Assembly: GCA_038380435.1 (NCBI GenBank)
Contig: JAWZYU010000720.1
Coordinates: forward strand, 17,549-81,548
Direction: 5' to 3'
Length of the DNA: 64,000 nt
From: Ryuthela nishihirai
Lineage: Eukaryota > Arthropoda > Arachnida > Araneae > Heptathelidae
Shown here piece after piece: positions 1 to 10,663 of this stretch. The notes below the pieces were generated by a model. It made no database searches. It was not told the DNA's origin and saw only the letters and a program-made list of their open reading frames with translations. A program made the translations under genes and the position numbers. Each line of letters begins with the position of its first letter. Position 1 is the stretch's first letter.

Positions 1-132
1 TGTCCCCTACTGACCGTGGGCAGGGCGGGGAATTTTGCGGAGATAAATCTCAACGCTGACCCAGCTGGGACTCGAACCTGGGAACTACAGATTACGAGCC
101 TGGCGCGCTACCGACTGAGCCACCCCGCTCCA
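1..132 (-). mobile_element. SINE-A, head part only (cut by window edge)
   Basis: On the minus strand this reads as the tRNA-like head (boxes A and B intact) and the start of the SINE-A body. The rest of the copy lies to the left of the window. Confidence 0.9.
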
Positions 133-831
133 AATAGTTCAGCAGAGAAAAATAATCTAAAATCTAATAAAACTAAATATCTAACAAGTGTTTAAAAATA
201 TGAAAATTAAAAAAAAATTAATAAAATTTGTCCTTCATTTCCTTTCCATTGATCACATTAATTCGAAACAAAGTAGAACCTCTATCGTATATGTCAAAAA
301 AGTAATGTCGCCAGGAGCTCGATGAAAATGCCAAAAAGGAAAGTATTTTTATAAGTAAATTTATTTTATTTACAGCAGCTGTGAGGTATCTATACGCTGC
401 TATAAAGAATGAAATGCTATTTTGTATTCTATACACGACATAAGCGATTTATAACCGAAATGTAGAACAGCTCTAGTGAACGAAATGCAATCGTTGTCAA
501 ATGTTTCTTGGATACCAAAGGGGGCGTGGCACTTCCGCAGTTGACGTCAGCTTCTAGTATGGGAAACGGCTCACGTGCTCCCTGCTGTCTCTCTACCTCC
601 ATGACCTTTCGACCGTGTGGAAAGATGTGAATGAAAGTTATCAATGGATATACGTTTGGCGCCAAACTTTTGGGAGAATTCAGTTGAGACTGGAATGGTG
701 AAAAGCTGTGAATGAACTTATCGATAGAGTCATGCACGGATGCGGATATCAGCATTTAAAAGCTCTCGGCGGATAAAAGATTAACCTCAACGAGGATATA
801 AAAAAAAATGATGTTAACGCGGGTGGCAAAT
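133..831. other. No recognisable gene or repeat
   Basis: The first half is AT-rich and stop-filled. The stretch from about 520 to 760 is more GC-balanced, but its one 108-codon minus frame shows no domain I recognise. I see nothing supportable here. Confidence 0.5.
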
Positions 832-844
832 AAAAAAAAACATG

Positions 845-1235
845 GGTTTGAGCGGCACTTTTTCACCTCTGAGCGGCACTTTTTTTGCACACTATGGGCT
901 AAATGGCCAGGTCACATGGACCCCGAAGGCTCAGAGAAGGTTGGGGGAGGGGACCCACTGGAACAGCTGTTGGGAGACAGATGGTAGCCTCCCGTCAGGG
1001 CCATCCAGCGTGTTCTTTAACGTGCACAGGGTATGGCTCTCCCGCACACGGGGCCACGGTTTAACGTCCCATCCGACGGACTGCGGCCTTTCCAAGCCCA
1101 TCGGTGTCCCCTACTGACCGTGGGCAGGGCGGGGAATTTTGCGGAGATAAATCTCAACGCTGACCCAGCTGGGACTCGAACCTGGGAACTACAGATTACG
1201 AGCCTGCCGCGCTACCGACTGAGCCCCCCCCCCCC
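845..1235 (-). mobile_element. SINE-A, full length, with TSD
   Basis: This is a complete copy flanked by a 13-bp TSD, nine A's followed by CATG (832-844 and ending at 1257). The 5' G-run of the head appears here as a run of C's, followed by the A-run of the TSD. The tail end carries an extra partial duplication of the GAGCGGCACTTT segment. Confidence 0.92.
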
Positions 1236-1527
1236 AAAAAAAAAAAAAAAAAACATGAGCTAGCGTTATTGCGTTTATTGATGACTGACATGAATGAAAA
1301 AAAAATACTTGAAAAAAAAAACTACCCGATTTAAAAAATTCAATGATGATATTCACTCTAAAATAGCAAAAACGTCCATTGGGATAAAGTCGCAAGTAAA
1401 AAAAAATTATCCTATGCGAAAGATGGGATCTTTTTTCTGACCATGCAGAATATAACTTCGAAAAATTTACTGTGATGTTACAGAATAAACAGAAATTAAA
1501 TATCAGTGGAATGAAATTTCAGTCGTG

Positions 1528-1665
1528 TTGGGTTGTTTACCTCTGAGCGGCACTTTTTTGCACACCATGGGCTAAATGGTCAGGTAACAAGGACCCCGAA
1601 GATTCAGAGAAGGTTGGAGGAGGAGACCCACTGGAACAGCTGTTGAGAGACTGATGGTAGCATTT
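1528..1665 (-). mobile_element. SINE-A 3' fragment
   Basis: Only the tail and the 3' third of the body are present. Homology stops after the ACAGCTGTTG segment and continues into unrelated AT-rich DNA. Confidence 0.85.
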
Positions 1666-1862
1666 CAGTCGGGGAGATCACGAATGTTCTAGAAAAGAAT
1701 TTTATCTTCCATAATCGGTGTTTAAAATAATCGCCGAAGGGCAAAATTCTGAAGAATTTGCAAAATTAAAATTTAAGTAAATTTTTGCCTAAATTTAGTA
1801 AATCATATTTTTACGAACAAATTTTTTTTATCACAGTATATTTTTTAGGTATTAATTATTCA

Positions 1863-1915
1863 CCTCTCAGACCTCTGTGGCAAGCAGCTGCTTGAGGGGG
1901 TATTTATTATTCTTT
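1863..1915 (+). mobile_element. SINE-B 3' fragment
   Basis: This is the last 50 bp of SINE-B: the CAAGCAGCTGCTTGAGGGGG segment and the TATTTATTATT tail. The tRNA head is absent. Confidence 0.8.
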
Positions 1916-2097
1916 TTTAATAAATCATCAAATTCTCTAGGACTTCTGCTATCCACGTAGGCTTTATTTATCGATGAGAAGTTATTAATAAGTTTTGCGA
2001 CAAACTTTTGGCGTGGGTTTATAGTCGGAAATAATGTGCAATTCAATAAAAATACGACGACTAATCTTTTAATCAGTATTATACAATCCAAAACAAC

Positions 2098-2190
2098 CCA
2101 AAGGTCTGACAAGAGCCTGTCAGTTTATACGCCAAAGTAGATCTGTGAGGATGGCGGGACCGAAGCAGAAAAATAACTGCCTTATTCGGG
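2098..2190 (-). mobile_element. SINE-B body fragment, diverged
   Basis: The reverse complement carries the SINE-B body (CTGCTGAGG-like, ATCCTCACAG, TATAAACTGACAGG) with several substitutions. It lacks the tRNA head. Confidence 0.7.
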
Positions 2191-2238
2191 GCCACGGAAC
2201 GGCGCGCTAAAAATATTACTACTATTATATGTATTACT

Positions 2239-2441
2239 TGCCGTCCCATGGCCGAGTGGTTAGCGCGCTTGGCTACTGATCTAAGGGACCTGGGTTCGAG
2301 CCCCGGGTAAGGCATGGCTGTTTTTGTCGTTTTTCTGCTGAGGGCCTGCCATCCTCTCAGACCTTCTACTATGGCATATAAACTGACAGGCTCCTGTCAG
2401 ATCTCTGTGGCAAGTAGCTGCTTGAGGGGGTATTTATTATG
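2239..2441 (+). mobile_element. SINE-B, full length, host of a SINE-A
   Basis: The copy has box A (TGGCCGAGTGG), box B (GGTTCGAGCCC), the body and the GGGGGTATTTATTATG tail. Its TSD (ATATGTATTACT at 2227-2238, ATATCTATTACT at 2841-2852) encloses both itself and the SINE-A inserted in its tail. SINE-B therefore landed first. Confidence 0.92.
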
Positions 2442-2819
2442 TTGGGTTGTTTTACCTCTGAGCGGCACTTTTTTGCACACCATGGGCTAAATGGCCAGGT
2501 CACAGGGACCCCGAAGGCTCAGAGAAGGTTGGGAGAGGGGACCCACTGGAACAGCTTAGACAGATGGTAGTCTCCCGTCAAGGCCATCCAGCGTGTTCTT
2601 TAACGTGCACAGGGTATGGCTCTCCCGCACATGGGGCCACGGCTTAACGTCCCATCCGACGGACGGAGGCCTTTCCAAGCCCATCGGTGTCCCCTACTGA
2701 CCGTGGGCAGGGCGGGGAATTTTGCGGAGATAAATCTCAACGCTGACCCAGCTGGGACTCGAACCTTGGAACTACAGATTACGAGCCTGGCGCGCTACCG
2801 ACTGAGCTACCCCGCCCCC
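2442..2819 (-). mobile_element. SINE-A inserted in a SINE-B tail
   Basis: This is a full-length copy with TSD GGTATTTATTATG at 2429-2441 and 2820-2832. The duplicated bases are the SINE-B tail itself, so the insertion is secondary. Confidence 0.94.
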
Positions 2820-2852
2820 GGTATTTATTATGTATATACTATATCTATTACT

Positions 2853-3329
2853 AAAGAAAAAATTAAAAACATAAAATCTTTCTGCTGAGGTCCCAACTTC
2901 CTCACAGATCTCTGTGCCATATATGTAGAGACATGGTCCTGTCAGCCATGGCAAGTGGGCTGTGCTAAAGTTGGAATTAATCATACAAAAGTTTTAAACT
3001 TATCCAGTCTGTGAGATTCAAGATCAGAAAATCAAGAGCAAAATACACAGAAAGATTCGACAAAGTTTACAATCTGTGGCACGCAAGTTCACTCAGCAAA
3101 GATATTTGATGAACTCTAATATTTATCAAAAATTAGGAAAGGACAGGCCCACAGCTTGGGGGGAAGCATGCCCCCCTCCCTCCCCTCCCTTTCAGAATGC
3201 TACTGAGGGTAATAGAGGCAAAAAAAATATTATACTTATTTACATTTCATTCATTTTCAAAAAATTTTTTAAAAATCTGTAAAAAGATGAGAGAAAATGT
3301 TACACTTAATTGGAACTCCAGTCTATTCG
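2853..3329. other. No recognisable gene; AT-rich
   Basis: This is low-complexity sequence with short frames only. No known repeat or exon signal stands out. Confidence 0.5.
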
Positions 3330-3530
3330 CCCACCACTTTTTACCTACTTATGGTCTAATGGCGTTTCTTGACTCCCCACGGAGCGGCGGTCTTTCCAAC
3401 CCCATCGGTGTCTCCTTCCTCTCCGAGGACAGGCTGGGGTTTTAAGGGTGATAAATCTCGACCGTTCGAACCTGTGAACTTCAGATTCACAGTTCACTGT
3501 GACTACCAACGCACTACCAACTGAGCCTCC
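3330..3530 (-). mobile_element. SINE-A relic, strongly diverged
   Basis: Scattered matches to the SINE-A body are visible (GGCGGTCTTTCCAACCCCATC, GATAAATCTC, a TTCGAACCTG box B). Large parts of the body are missing. Confidence 0.65.
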
Positions 3531-3884
3531 CCCCCCGCCCCCTTGCTCACAATGTGCGAAATGGCGAGGTCACAAGGACCCCCCCGAAGGTTCAGAGAAG
3601 GTTGTGGGGACCCACTGGAACAGCTGTTGGGAGACAGACGGTAGCCTCCCGTCAAGGCCATCCACAGCATGTTCTTTAACGTGCACAGGGTAAGGCTCTT
3701 CCGCACACGTAGCCACGGCTTAACGTCACATCCAACGGATGGCTGTCTTTACAAGGCCATCGGTGTCCCCTACTGACCGTGGGCAGAGCAGGGAGTTGTG
3801 CGGAGAGCGGAGATAAATCTCTGTCCCCCCCCCCCACACACACACACACACACAGAGGCCACGACTTAACGTTCCATCCGACGG
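3531..3884 (-). mobile_element. SINE-A, diverged, head replaced by C-run and CA repeat
   Basis: The tail and body match SINE-A up to the GATAAATCTC segment. The sequence then passes into a C-run and a CA microsatellite (3827-3853), followed by a second short body fragment (3854-3884). Boxes A and B are lost. Confidence 0.75.
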
Positions 3885-4272
3885 GTTGGGTTGTTTTACC
3901 TCTGAGCGGCACTTTTTTGCACACCATGGGCTAAATGGCCAGGTCACATGGAACCCGTAGCCTCAGAGAAGGTTGGGGGAGGGGACCCACTGGAACAGCT
4001 GTTGGGAGACAGATGGTAACCTCCCATCAAGACCATCAGTGTGTTCTTTAACATGCACAGGGTAAGGCTCTCCCGCACACGTAGCCACGGCTTAACGTCA
4101 CATCCAACGGATGGCTGTCTTTACAAGCCATCGGTGTCCCTACTGACCGTGGGCAAAGCGGTGAGTTGTCGGAGATAAATCTCAACTCTGTTACCCCCCC
4201 CCCCCCCCCAATACACACAGAGGCACGACTTAACATTCCATCCGACGGACGGCGACCTTTCCAAGCCCATAT
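3885..4272 (-). mobile_element. SINE-A with expanded C-run and rearranged head
   Basis: The tail and body are intact up to the GATAAATCTCAACTCTG segment. A C-run (about 4195-4210) and a repeated body fragment (4215-4272) then replace the head. It has the same architecture as the preceding copy, which suggests a local duplication. Confidence 0.78.
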
Positions 4273-4830
4273 AAACAATCATCATTGTTGTGGCACATAA
4301 AAAAACATTTCAGCTGATCTCTGGTATGCAAGCTGAAAGAAAAAGTTCCTCATTCCTGGTCTAGACGATTTAAAATCTTTTACAGGCAAACCAGTTATTC
4401 GGAAGTCAACTAGCATAACTTTCGATTCACTTTCACAAGATTAACGTTCCACTTATTTTTAAGGATCAACAATATAAAACACTTCACAGCTGGTGACAAC
4501 GGAAAATCGCACGTTCGTTCCAGCAGCGTCGAATGAATACGCATGTGAAGTCACTGGCAAGCTTCCAAGAGGCCAAGTGTGCCTACGCGATGGCGCCACC
4601 GCCATGACGCACGTGCGAATCCATAGAACGTTTTCGCGCCATCTGTTTTCGTCAAGAACAGCAGACATTGTGGTAGCGTGGAAAAGGATAGTCAGCCAGC
4701 CATTTACGTACTGTCGATACGAAATGTGTTCACGGATTTTCTACAATGGGATACATGTTTACGGAAGTCAGTAACAACAGCAGTGGTTTCAAAGCTTTTG
4801 AAATCCCTCCCCCCCCCACACACACACACA
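4273..4830. other. Low-copy CpG-bearing stretch with a 93-codon frame
   Basis: 4490-4690 is richer in CpG than its surroundings and contains an open plus frame (4493-4774) that is not SINE-derived. The frame shows no domain I recognise, and no clear splice site frames it. The end runs into a C-run and CA repeat (4809-4830). It could be part of an exon, a promoter or an old repeat. Confidence 0.35.
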
Positions 4831-5203
4831 TTGGATTGTTTTACCTCTGAGCGGCACTTTTTTGCACACCATGGGCTAAATGGCCAGGTCACATGGACCC
4901 CGAAGGCTCAGAGAAGGTTGGGGGAGGGGACCCACTGGAACAGCTGTTGGGAGACAGATGGTATAGCCTCCCGTCAAGGCCATCCAGCGTGTTCTTTAAC
5001 ATGCACAGGGTATGGCTCTCCCGCACACGGGGCCACGGCTTTACGTCCCATCCGACGGACGGCGGCCTTTTCAAGCCCATCGGTGTCCCCTACTGACCGT
5101 AGGCAGGGCGGGGAAATTTTGCGGAGATAAATCTGAACGCTGACCCAGCTGGGACTCGAACCTGGGAACTACAGATTACGAGCCTGGCGCGCTACCGACT
5201 GAG
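4831..5203 (-). mobile_element. SINE-A inserted in a CA microsatellite
   Basis: This is a full copy with C-run plus (AC)n sequence on both sides. The TSD was apparently an AC repeat, so its exact length cannot be read. Confidence 0.88.
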
Positions 5204-5254
<51 letters not shown>

Positions 5255-5262
5255 ACACACAC
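5204..5262. repeat. Poly(C) run of 37 followed by (AC)11
   Basis: The SINE-A 5' G-run has expanded to 37 C's on the plus strand (5204-5240), then 11 AC dinucleotides (5241-5262). Confidence 0.95.
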
Positions 5263-5328
5263 TAAGTTTTACAACACGTCCGTTTTAAATACGTCCCTTC
5301 TCGTGTTTGCATCCACCCATTTTCTTTG

Positions 5329-5765
5329 TACAGTCACCCAAAAAAATATCCGAACACAATGGTTGATTACAAAATTCAGAAAAAATATCTGGCAACGATT
5401 TTTTTAGAGATTGTTTTCTAAAAAATGATGTAGTCAGATCACTTTTTTTCTAAAACAATCTCTAAAAAAATCGTTGCCAGATATTTTTTATGAATTCTGT
5501 AATCAACCATAGTGTTCGGATACTTTTTTGAGCGACTGTAGGTGGTCATATTATTTTGATACTAGATCGTGTGGGCTCACTCACGGAAATATTGAGCGTG
5601 TGCAGTTACCGTTCACAGCAAACTGGAGCGTGTGCAGTAACTGCACACGCTCCAGTTTGCTGTGAACGGTAACTGGAGCGTGTACAGTTGCTGTACACGC
5701 TCCAGATATTTTTTCAGAATTCTGTAATCAACCATAGTGTTCGGATACTTTTTTGAGCGACTGTA
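5329..5765. repeat. Palindromic mariner-like repeat (Pal), rearranged copy
   Basis: It starts TACAGTC and ends GAGCGACTGTA, the ends of a Tc1/mariner-style element with TA termini. Inside are one hairpin of type A (5329-5540), a type-B hairpin centred near 5645, a short extra inverted GGAGCGTGTACAG segment and a final A arm. No transposase frame is present. Confidence 0.85.
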
Positions 5766-5916
5766 CCACTTCTCTCGAATTCTACGAAACGAATGGCAGT
5801 GTTACGAAGGGTTCATGGAAGAAGTCTATTTTGAAACGGGGATTGCGCCGTCTGTTGCGCTCATGTCACAACAGTTCATGAGCTGCGAATTCTCCGCTAA
5901 TCAGGGCCGGATGTAT

Positions 5917-6297
5917 TGGGTTGTTTTACCTCTGAGCGGCACTTTTTTGCACACCATGGGCTAAATGGCCAGGTCACAAGAACCCCGTAGGCTCAGAGAA
6001 GGTTGGGGGAGGGGACCCACTGGAACAGCTGTTGGGAGACAGATGGTAGACTCCCGTCAAGGCCATCCAGCGTGTTCTTTAACATGCACAGGGTAAGGCT
6101 CTCCCGCACACGGGGCCACGGTTTAACGTCCCATCCGACGGACGGCGGCCTTTCCAAGCCCATCGGCGTCCCCTACTGACCGTGGGCAGGGCGAGGAGTT
6201 TTGCGGAGATAAATCTCAACGCTGACCCAACTGGGATTCGAACCTGCGAACTACAGATTACGAGCTGGCACACTACCGACTGAGCCACCCCCGCCCC
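5917..6297 (-). mobile_element. SINE-A, near full length
   Basis: Tail, body and both Pol III boxes are visible. No convincing TSD was found. Confidence 0.88.
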
Positions 6298-6660
6298 ATT
6301 GTAAGAGATGAAACAATACAAATAGTACATTACATAGCGGCTACAACCGTCAATAGTTCCTGCTTAAGATTCAGAAGAATTCTCGAACCCACATTACTGC
6401 TATGACCCTGAGTTTGGAGGCCACTGATATAAACGAAAAAAAAAAAAGAAAATGTCATTTTTTTTTTCTTTTTCAGCCTTTAGTTTTAATTGAATTAGAG
6501 ATTTCTTTTCCGTATTATAAATACGGTTTTCTTCTAGATGTCCAATAGTATGTGCTTAAATAAAATGCTACATAACAGTAACTATAAATGCAGCAGACCG
6601 CCCTCTTCGAAAATTTGTGGCAGTGTTCCGAGCTACACGGTTAGGAAATATCCTAAATAG
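6298..6660. other. No recognisable gene
   Basis: AT-rich sequence with A and T runs near 6440-6470. No coding or repeat signal is seen. Confidence 0.5.
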
Positions 6661-6890
6661 TGTCGTTTTTCTGCTGAGATTCTGTCCAGACCTCACCAGA
6701 CCTTCTACTATTGGCATAAAAGACCAGACCGTGTTTTTACCAGACCCAGTTGTTCACCAGACCCAGTTTATTATGCATAAACTTCCACTATTGTCTTATC
6801 CTCACCAGACCTTCTACTATGGCATAAAAACTGACGGGCTCCTGTCAGACCTCTGTGGCAAGCAGTTGCTTGAGGGGGATATTTATTATT
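6661..6890 (+). mobile_element. SINE-B body, rearranged, headless
   Basis: The SINE-B body from TCGTTTTTCTGCTGAG to the GGGGATATTTATTATT tail is present. The central CACCAGACC..TTCTACTAT segment appears twice or more, by local duplication. The tRNA head is missing. Confidence 0.75.
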
Positions 6891-7027
6891 TATGGGCTTC
6901 ACAGTTCATGAAACTTGCCCATAAAACTGACATCTTTCTAAAAGCTCATAGACGTAATAAGCAATTGTCTTAATTCCATTTTATACTCTAACCATTTGGT
7001 AATTACAAAGAAATGATCTTCTGAAGA

Positions 7028-7717
7028 AAATTTGAGAAATATTATGTGTTGTTTTACCTATGAACGGCCCTTTTCTGCACACAATGGGCTAAATGGCCAG
7101 GTCACAAGGACCCCGAAGGCTCAGAGAAAGTTGGGGAAGGAACCCGCTGGAACAGCTGTTGGAGACAGATGGTAGTCTCTCGTCAAGGCCATACAGCATG
7201 TTCAGGGCAGTCTTAAGCATGGGGACACTGGGCAGTGGCCCAGGGGCCCCACAATTCTAAATTTCGCAAAGTTTGTGCTGATTAATCCTCGCTTTAGAGC
7301 ATGTTTTTTATGTTTAAACATTGATTTTGTTAAAAGTACCAATAAATCTGTTGCTTAATTTTATTTACCGTTTACATTTTTATCCCCGTAGGTGAACGGA
7401 TACGGGGGGCAAAGCTATGCACCCATATCCATTTCACCTACGGGATAATTTGCCCAGGGGCCTACAATACTGTTATAAGACGGCACTGAGCATGTTCATT
7501 AACTTGCACAGGCTAAGGTTTTCACACGCACATGGGACCACAGTTTAACGTCCCATCCGATGGACGGCGGCCTTTCCAAGCCCATTGTGTCCTCTACTGG
7601 TCGTGGACAGGGCGGGAAGTTTTGCGGAGATAAATCTCTACGCTGGCCCAGCTCGGACTCAAACCTGGGAACTACAGATTAGAAGACTGCTGCGCTCCCT
7701 ACTGAGCCACCCCCGCC
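7028..7717 (-). mobile_element. SINE-A, old type, split by a hAT-like MITE
   Basis: The SINE-A segments 7028-7202 and 7489-7717 join at the hAT TSD. It carries the older diagnostic bases (CACACAATGGGC and CACAAGGACC). Confidence 0.9.
7203..7488. mobile_element. hAT-like MITE, 286 bp
   Basis: It is flanked by an exact 8-bp TSD, AGCATGTT (7195-7202 and 7489-7496), the hAT signature length. The ends are CAGGGCAGTCTTAA and, on the other strand, CAGTGCCGTCTTAT, in the CAG..CTG style of hAT termini. An internal inverted pair (CCCGTAGGTGAA / TTTCACCTACGGG) is present. It has no transposase frame and so is non-autonomous. Confidence 0.88.
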
Positions 7718-7810
7718 CCTAAAGAGAATAGTATGAAAAAATGTATGAGTATTAGAGGTTTGTATGTATGACGAAGAGTTTAATGAGTGTAACAGAGTGT
7801 AAAAGTGTAG

Positions 7811-8196
7811 GTTGGGTTGTTTTATCTCTGAGCGGCACTTTTTTGCACACCATGGGCTAAATGGCCAGGTCACATGGACCCCGAAGGCTCAGAGAAGGTT
7901 GGGGGAGGGGACCCACTGGAACAGCTGTTGGGAGACAGATGGTAGCCTCCCGTCAAGGCCATCCAGCGTGTTCTTTAACGTGCACAGGGTATGGCTCTCC
8001 AGCACACGGGGCCACGGCTTAACGTCCTATACGACGGACGGCGGTCTTTTCAAGCCCATCGGTGTCCCCTACTGACCGTGGGCAGAGCGGGAAATTTTTG
8101 CGGAGATAAATCTCAATGCTAACCCAGCTGGGACTCGAACCTGGGAACTACAGATTACGAGCCTGACGCGCTATCAACTGAGCCAACCCCGCCCCA
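7811..8196 (-). mobile_element. SINE-A, full length, with TSD
   Basis: TSD GTAAAAGTGTAG at 7799-7810 and 8197-8208. Tail, body and head are complete. Confidence 0.95.
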
Positions 8197-8282
8197 GTAA
8201 AAGTGTAGAGAACTGTGTAATATCTCACTGGGTGAAGAGAAACAGCTAGATTTGAAAGTCAAAATGGGGGGTTACAGAATAT

Positions 8283-8650
8283 CGGGCCTCCTGGCACCTT
8301 ACCTCTGAACAGCACTTTTTTTGCACACAATGGACTAAATGATCAGGTCCCAAGGACCTCAAAAAGGCTCAGAGAAGGTTAGGGAAAGGAGCTCACTGGA
8401 CAGTTGTCAGGAAACAGATTGAAACTCCAGTCAAGGTTATCCAGCATATTGTTCAATATATACAGGATATGGCTATCCTGCGCACGGAGTCACGGCTTAA
8501 TGTCCCATTCTAATCCTAGCAGTCTAAGCCCATTGGTTCCCCTTTCTGGAAGACGACAGAGTGGGAGTTTAAGGGGATAAATGTTAACTTTGGTGCAGTT
8601 GGGAAATTGCAGATTACGTAGAACCTAGAATATCAGATCCCCTGAGCCTC
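8283..8650 (-). mobile_element. SINE-A relic, strongly diverged
   Basis: SINE-A is recognisable from the tail (TTACCTCTGAACAGCAC) through body segments to a decayed head. The box sequences are ruined. It belongs to the old type (CACACAATGG). Confidence 0.8.
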
Positions 8651-8718
8651 CAAGACCAATGGAGCAAAGAAAGAGAACAGAGAAACACTGATGATGTCTA
8701 GACTCTTCCTACCAACTG

Positions 8719-9101
8719 GGGGCGGGGGTGGCTCAGTCGGTAGCGCGCCAGGCTCGTAATCTGTAGTTCCCAGGTTCGAGTCCCAGTTGGGTCAGCGTTG
8801 AGATTTATCTCCGCAAAATTCCCCGCCCTGCCTACGGTCAGTAGGGGACACCGATGGGCTTGGAAAGGCCGCCGTCCGTCGGATGGGACGTTAAGCCGTG
8901 GCCCCGTGTGTGGGAGAGCCATACCCTGTGCACGTTAAAGAACACGCTGGATGGCCTTGACGGGAGACTACCATCTGTCTCCCAACACCTGTTCCAGTGG
9001 GTCCCCACCCCCAACTTCTCTGAGCCTTCGGGGTCCATGTGACCTGGCCATTTAGCCCATGGTGTGCAAAAAAGTGCCGCTCAGAGGTAAAACAACCCAA
9101 A
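8719..9101 (+). mobile_element. SINE-A, full length, with TSD
   Basis: TSD TCCTACCAACTG at 8707-8718 and 9102-9113. Both Pol III boxes are perfect. Confidence 0.95.
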
Positions 9102-9113
9102 TCCTACCAACTG

Positions 9114-9486
9114 CTGCGAAACTTTCCTTTAATATTTAAACAGAGCCTTCACCTTCTGCGAAAATCCGATACTGACTGCAATGAGTTTCGTGACAGCGAA
9201 ACTCATGTCTCGCCGATTTCTTTCCCAAATAGTAATCCGAATCACTCAGTGGCTCTGGTGTAATGCATTGAGGATCGAACGAGTGACAAGGCATCATTAC
9301 ACAACTTCCTAGTTTCGAGGCGTTTCTTGACTCTTGGAAATCGCAGTCGGCTATTTTGGAGTTGATAATATCCGGTGACGTGTACCAAAGCCCTTTCTAC
9401 GGAGGACAGATGTCACGTGATTGTGACGTTCGGCAAAGAGGCTCAGCAGTCGTGTGAGCCTTTCGTCTCACTTGTTCTTGCTGGTT
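9114..9486. other. No recognisable gene
   Basis: Mixed-composition sequence. A perfect-looking 12-nt inverted pair around GTTTCGTGACAGCGAAACTC (about 9185-9205) is the only structure seen. Confidence 0.45.
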
Positions 9487-9500
9487 TCTGAATTTTTTAA

Positions 9501-9813
9501 GTCAGCGTTGAGATTTATCTCCGCAAAATTCCACGCCTTGCCCACGGTCAGTAGGGGACACCGATGGGCTTGGAAAAGTCGCCGTCCGTCGGATGGGACG
9601 TTAAGCCGTGGCCCCGTGTGTGGGAGAGCCATACCCTGTGCACGTTAAAGAACACGCTGGATGGCCTTGACGGGAGGCTACCATCTGTCTCCCAACAGCT
9701 GTTCCAGTGGGTCCCCTCCACCAACCTTCTCTGAGCCTTCGGGATCCATGTGACCTGCCATTTAGCCCATAGTGGGCAAAAAAGTGCAGCTCAGAGGTAA
9801 AACAACTCACAAC
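9501..9813 (+). mobile_element. SINE-A, 5'-truncated, with TSD
   Basis: It begins at GTCAGCGTTGAG, after the tRNA head. It is flanked by TSD TCTGAATTTTTTAA at 9487-9500, repeated from 9814 with one extra T. A TSD around a headless copy shows incomplete reverse transcription at insertion and not later decay. Confidence 0.92.
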
Positions 9814-9899
9814 TCTGAATTTTTTTAACTTTTGTAGTAAATATATATTACATGTTTTTGACGTGAATACAACGTGAATTGTTATTTATTAGGGTTACG

Positions 9900-10663
9900 C
9901 TGCAGTATAGGGTCCTCAGCCGCCATGTTGTACTTTTCTCCAGGAAAACTTGTAACGTTGAGTTGCAATGTGATATCCATCCGCATGTTCCGATGTTTAT
10001 GACTGCTATATGCTGTTTAGAATAGTTCTCTATAATCAGATTATTTGTTTTTGGTGCTTTTCTTAAGTTGATTCTTTAACGACGAGTGTTATTAAGGAAA
10101 TTTACTTTTGATATTTATTTTTAGGGCTTTTTTTAAATGCGGAACGAGGTTTCATTGTTTAGCGATAAGCGTTTTTAATGAAATCTTTTGATGTGATTAT
10201 TTATTTTTGGAGCTTTTTTTCAATAAGGAACAAGGAGTTATTCTTTTGAAATCTAGTTTTAATGAAAATATTTTTTTTTTGGGGGGGGGGGGGCTTTTTT
10301 TAAGTGCAGAACGAAGGTTTATTCTTTAGCGTTAAGAATTGTTAATAAAATCTAATTTTAATGATATTGTTTAATTTTCGGGGTGTTTTTTTAAGTGCGA
10401 AACGAGGGTTCATTTTGTAGCGATAAGCGTTGTTAATAAAATCTTGTTTTGATGAGATTATTCTCAGTAATTTTTTTAAGCGCAGAAACATGATTTCCTT
10501 CTATGTAACGCTGCATATTTCTTTTATATATCTATACTTTAAATTATATATATTCTCAATACGCATCTCAAGGTAGATGCGGAACGGACTACTTTTACCA
10601 TTCCGACTTTTTTTCATCGCGGCGAAATAAAATAAGATGGCGGCTGAGGACCCTATACTGCAG
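9900..10663. mobile_element. TIR element with internal minisatellite
   Basis: A perfect 27-bp terminal inverted repeat begins CTGCAGTATAGGGTCC (9900-9926) and recurs inverted at 10637-10663. Between the ends a unit of about 85-90 bp is repeated five to six times with divergence (starts near 10056, 10125, 10208, 10291, 10381, 10474). Each unit runs from a T-run through TTAAGTGCRGAACGA to TTTTAATGA. The right TIR reads AAGATGGCGGC, a YY1-like motif. No transposase is present. The superfamily is unclear because the terminal CTGCAG is itself palindromic and hides the TSD. Confidence 0.85.
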
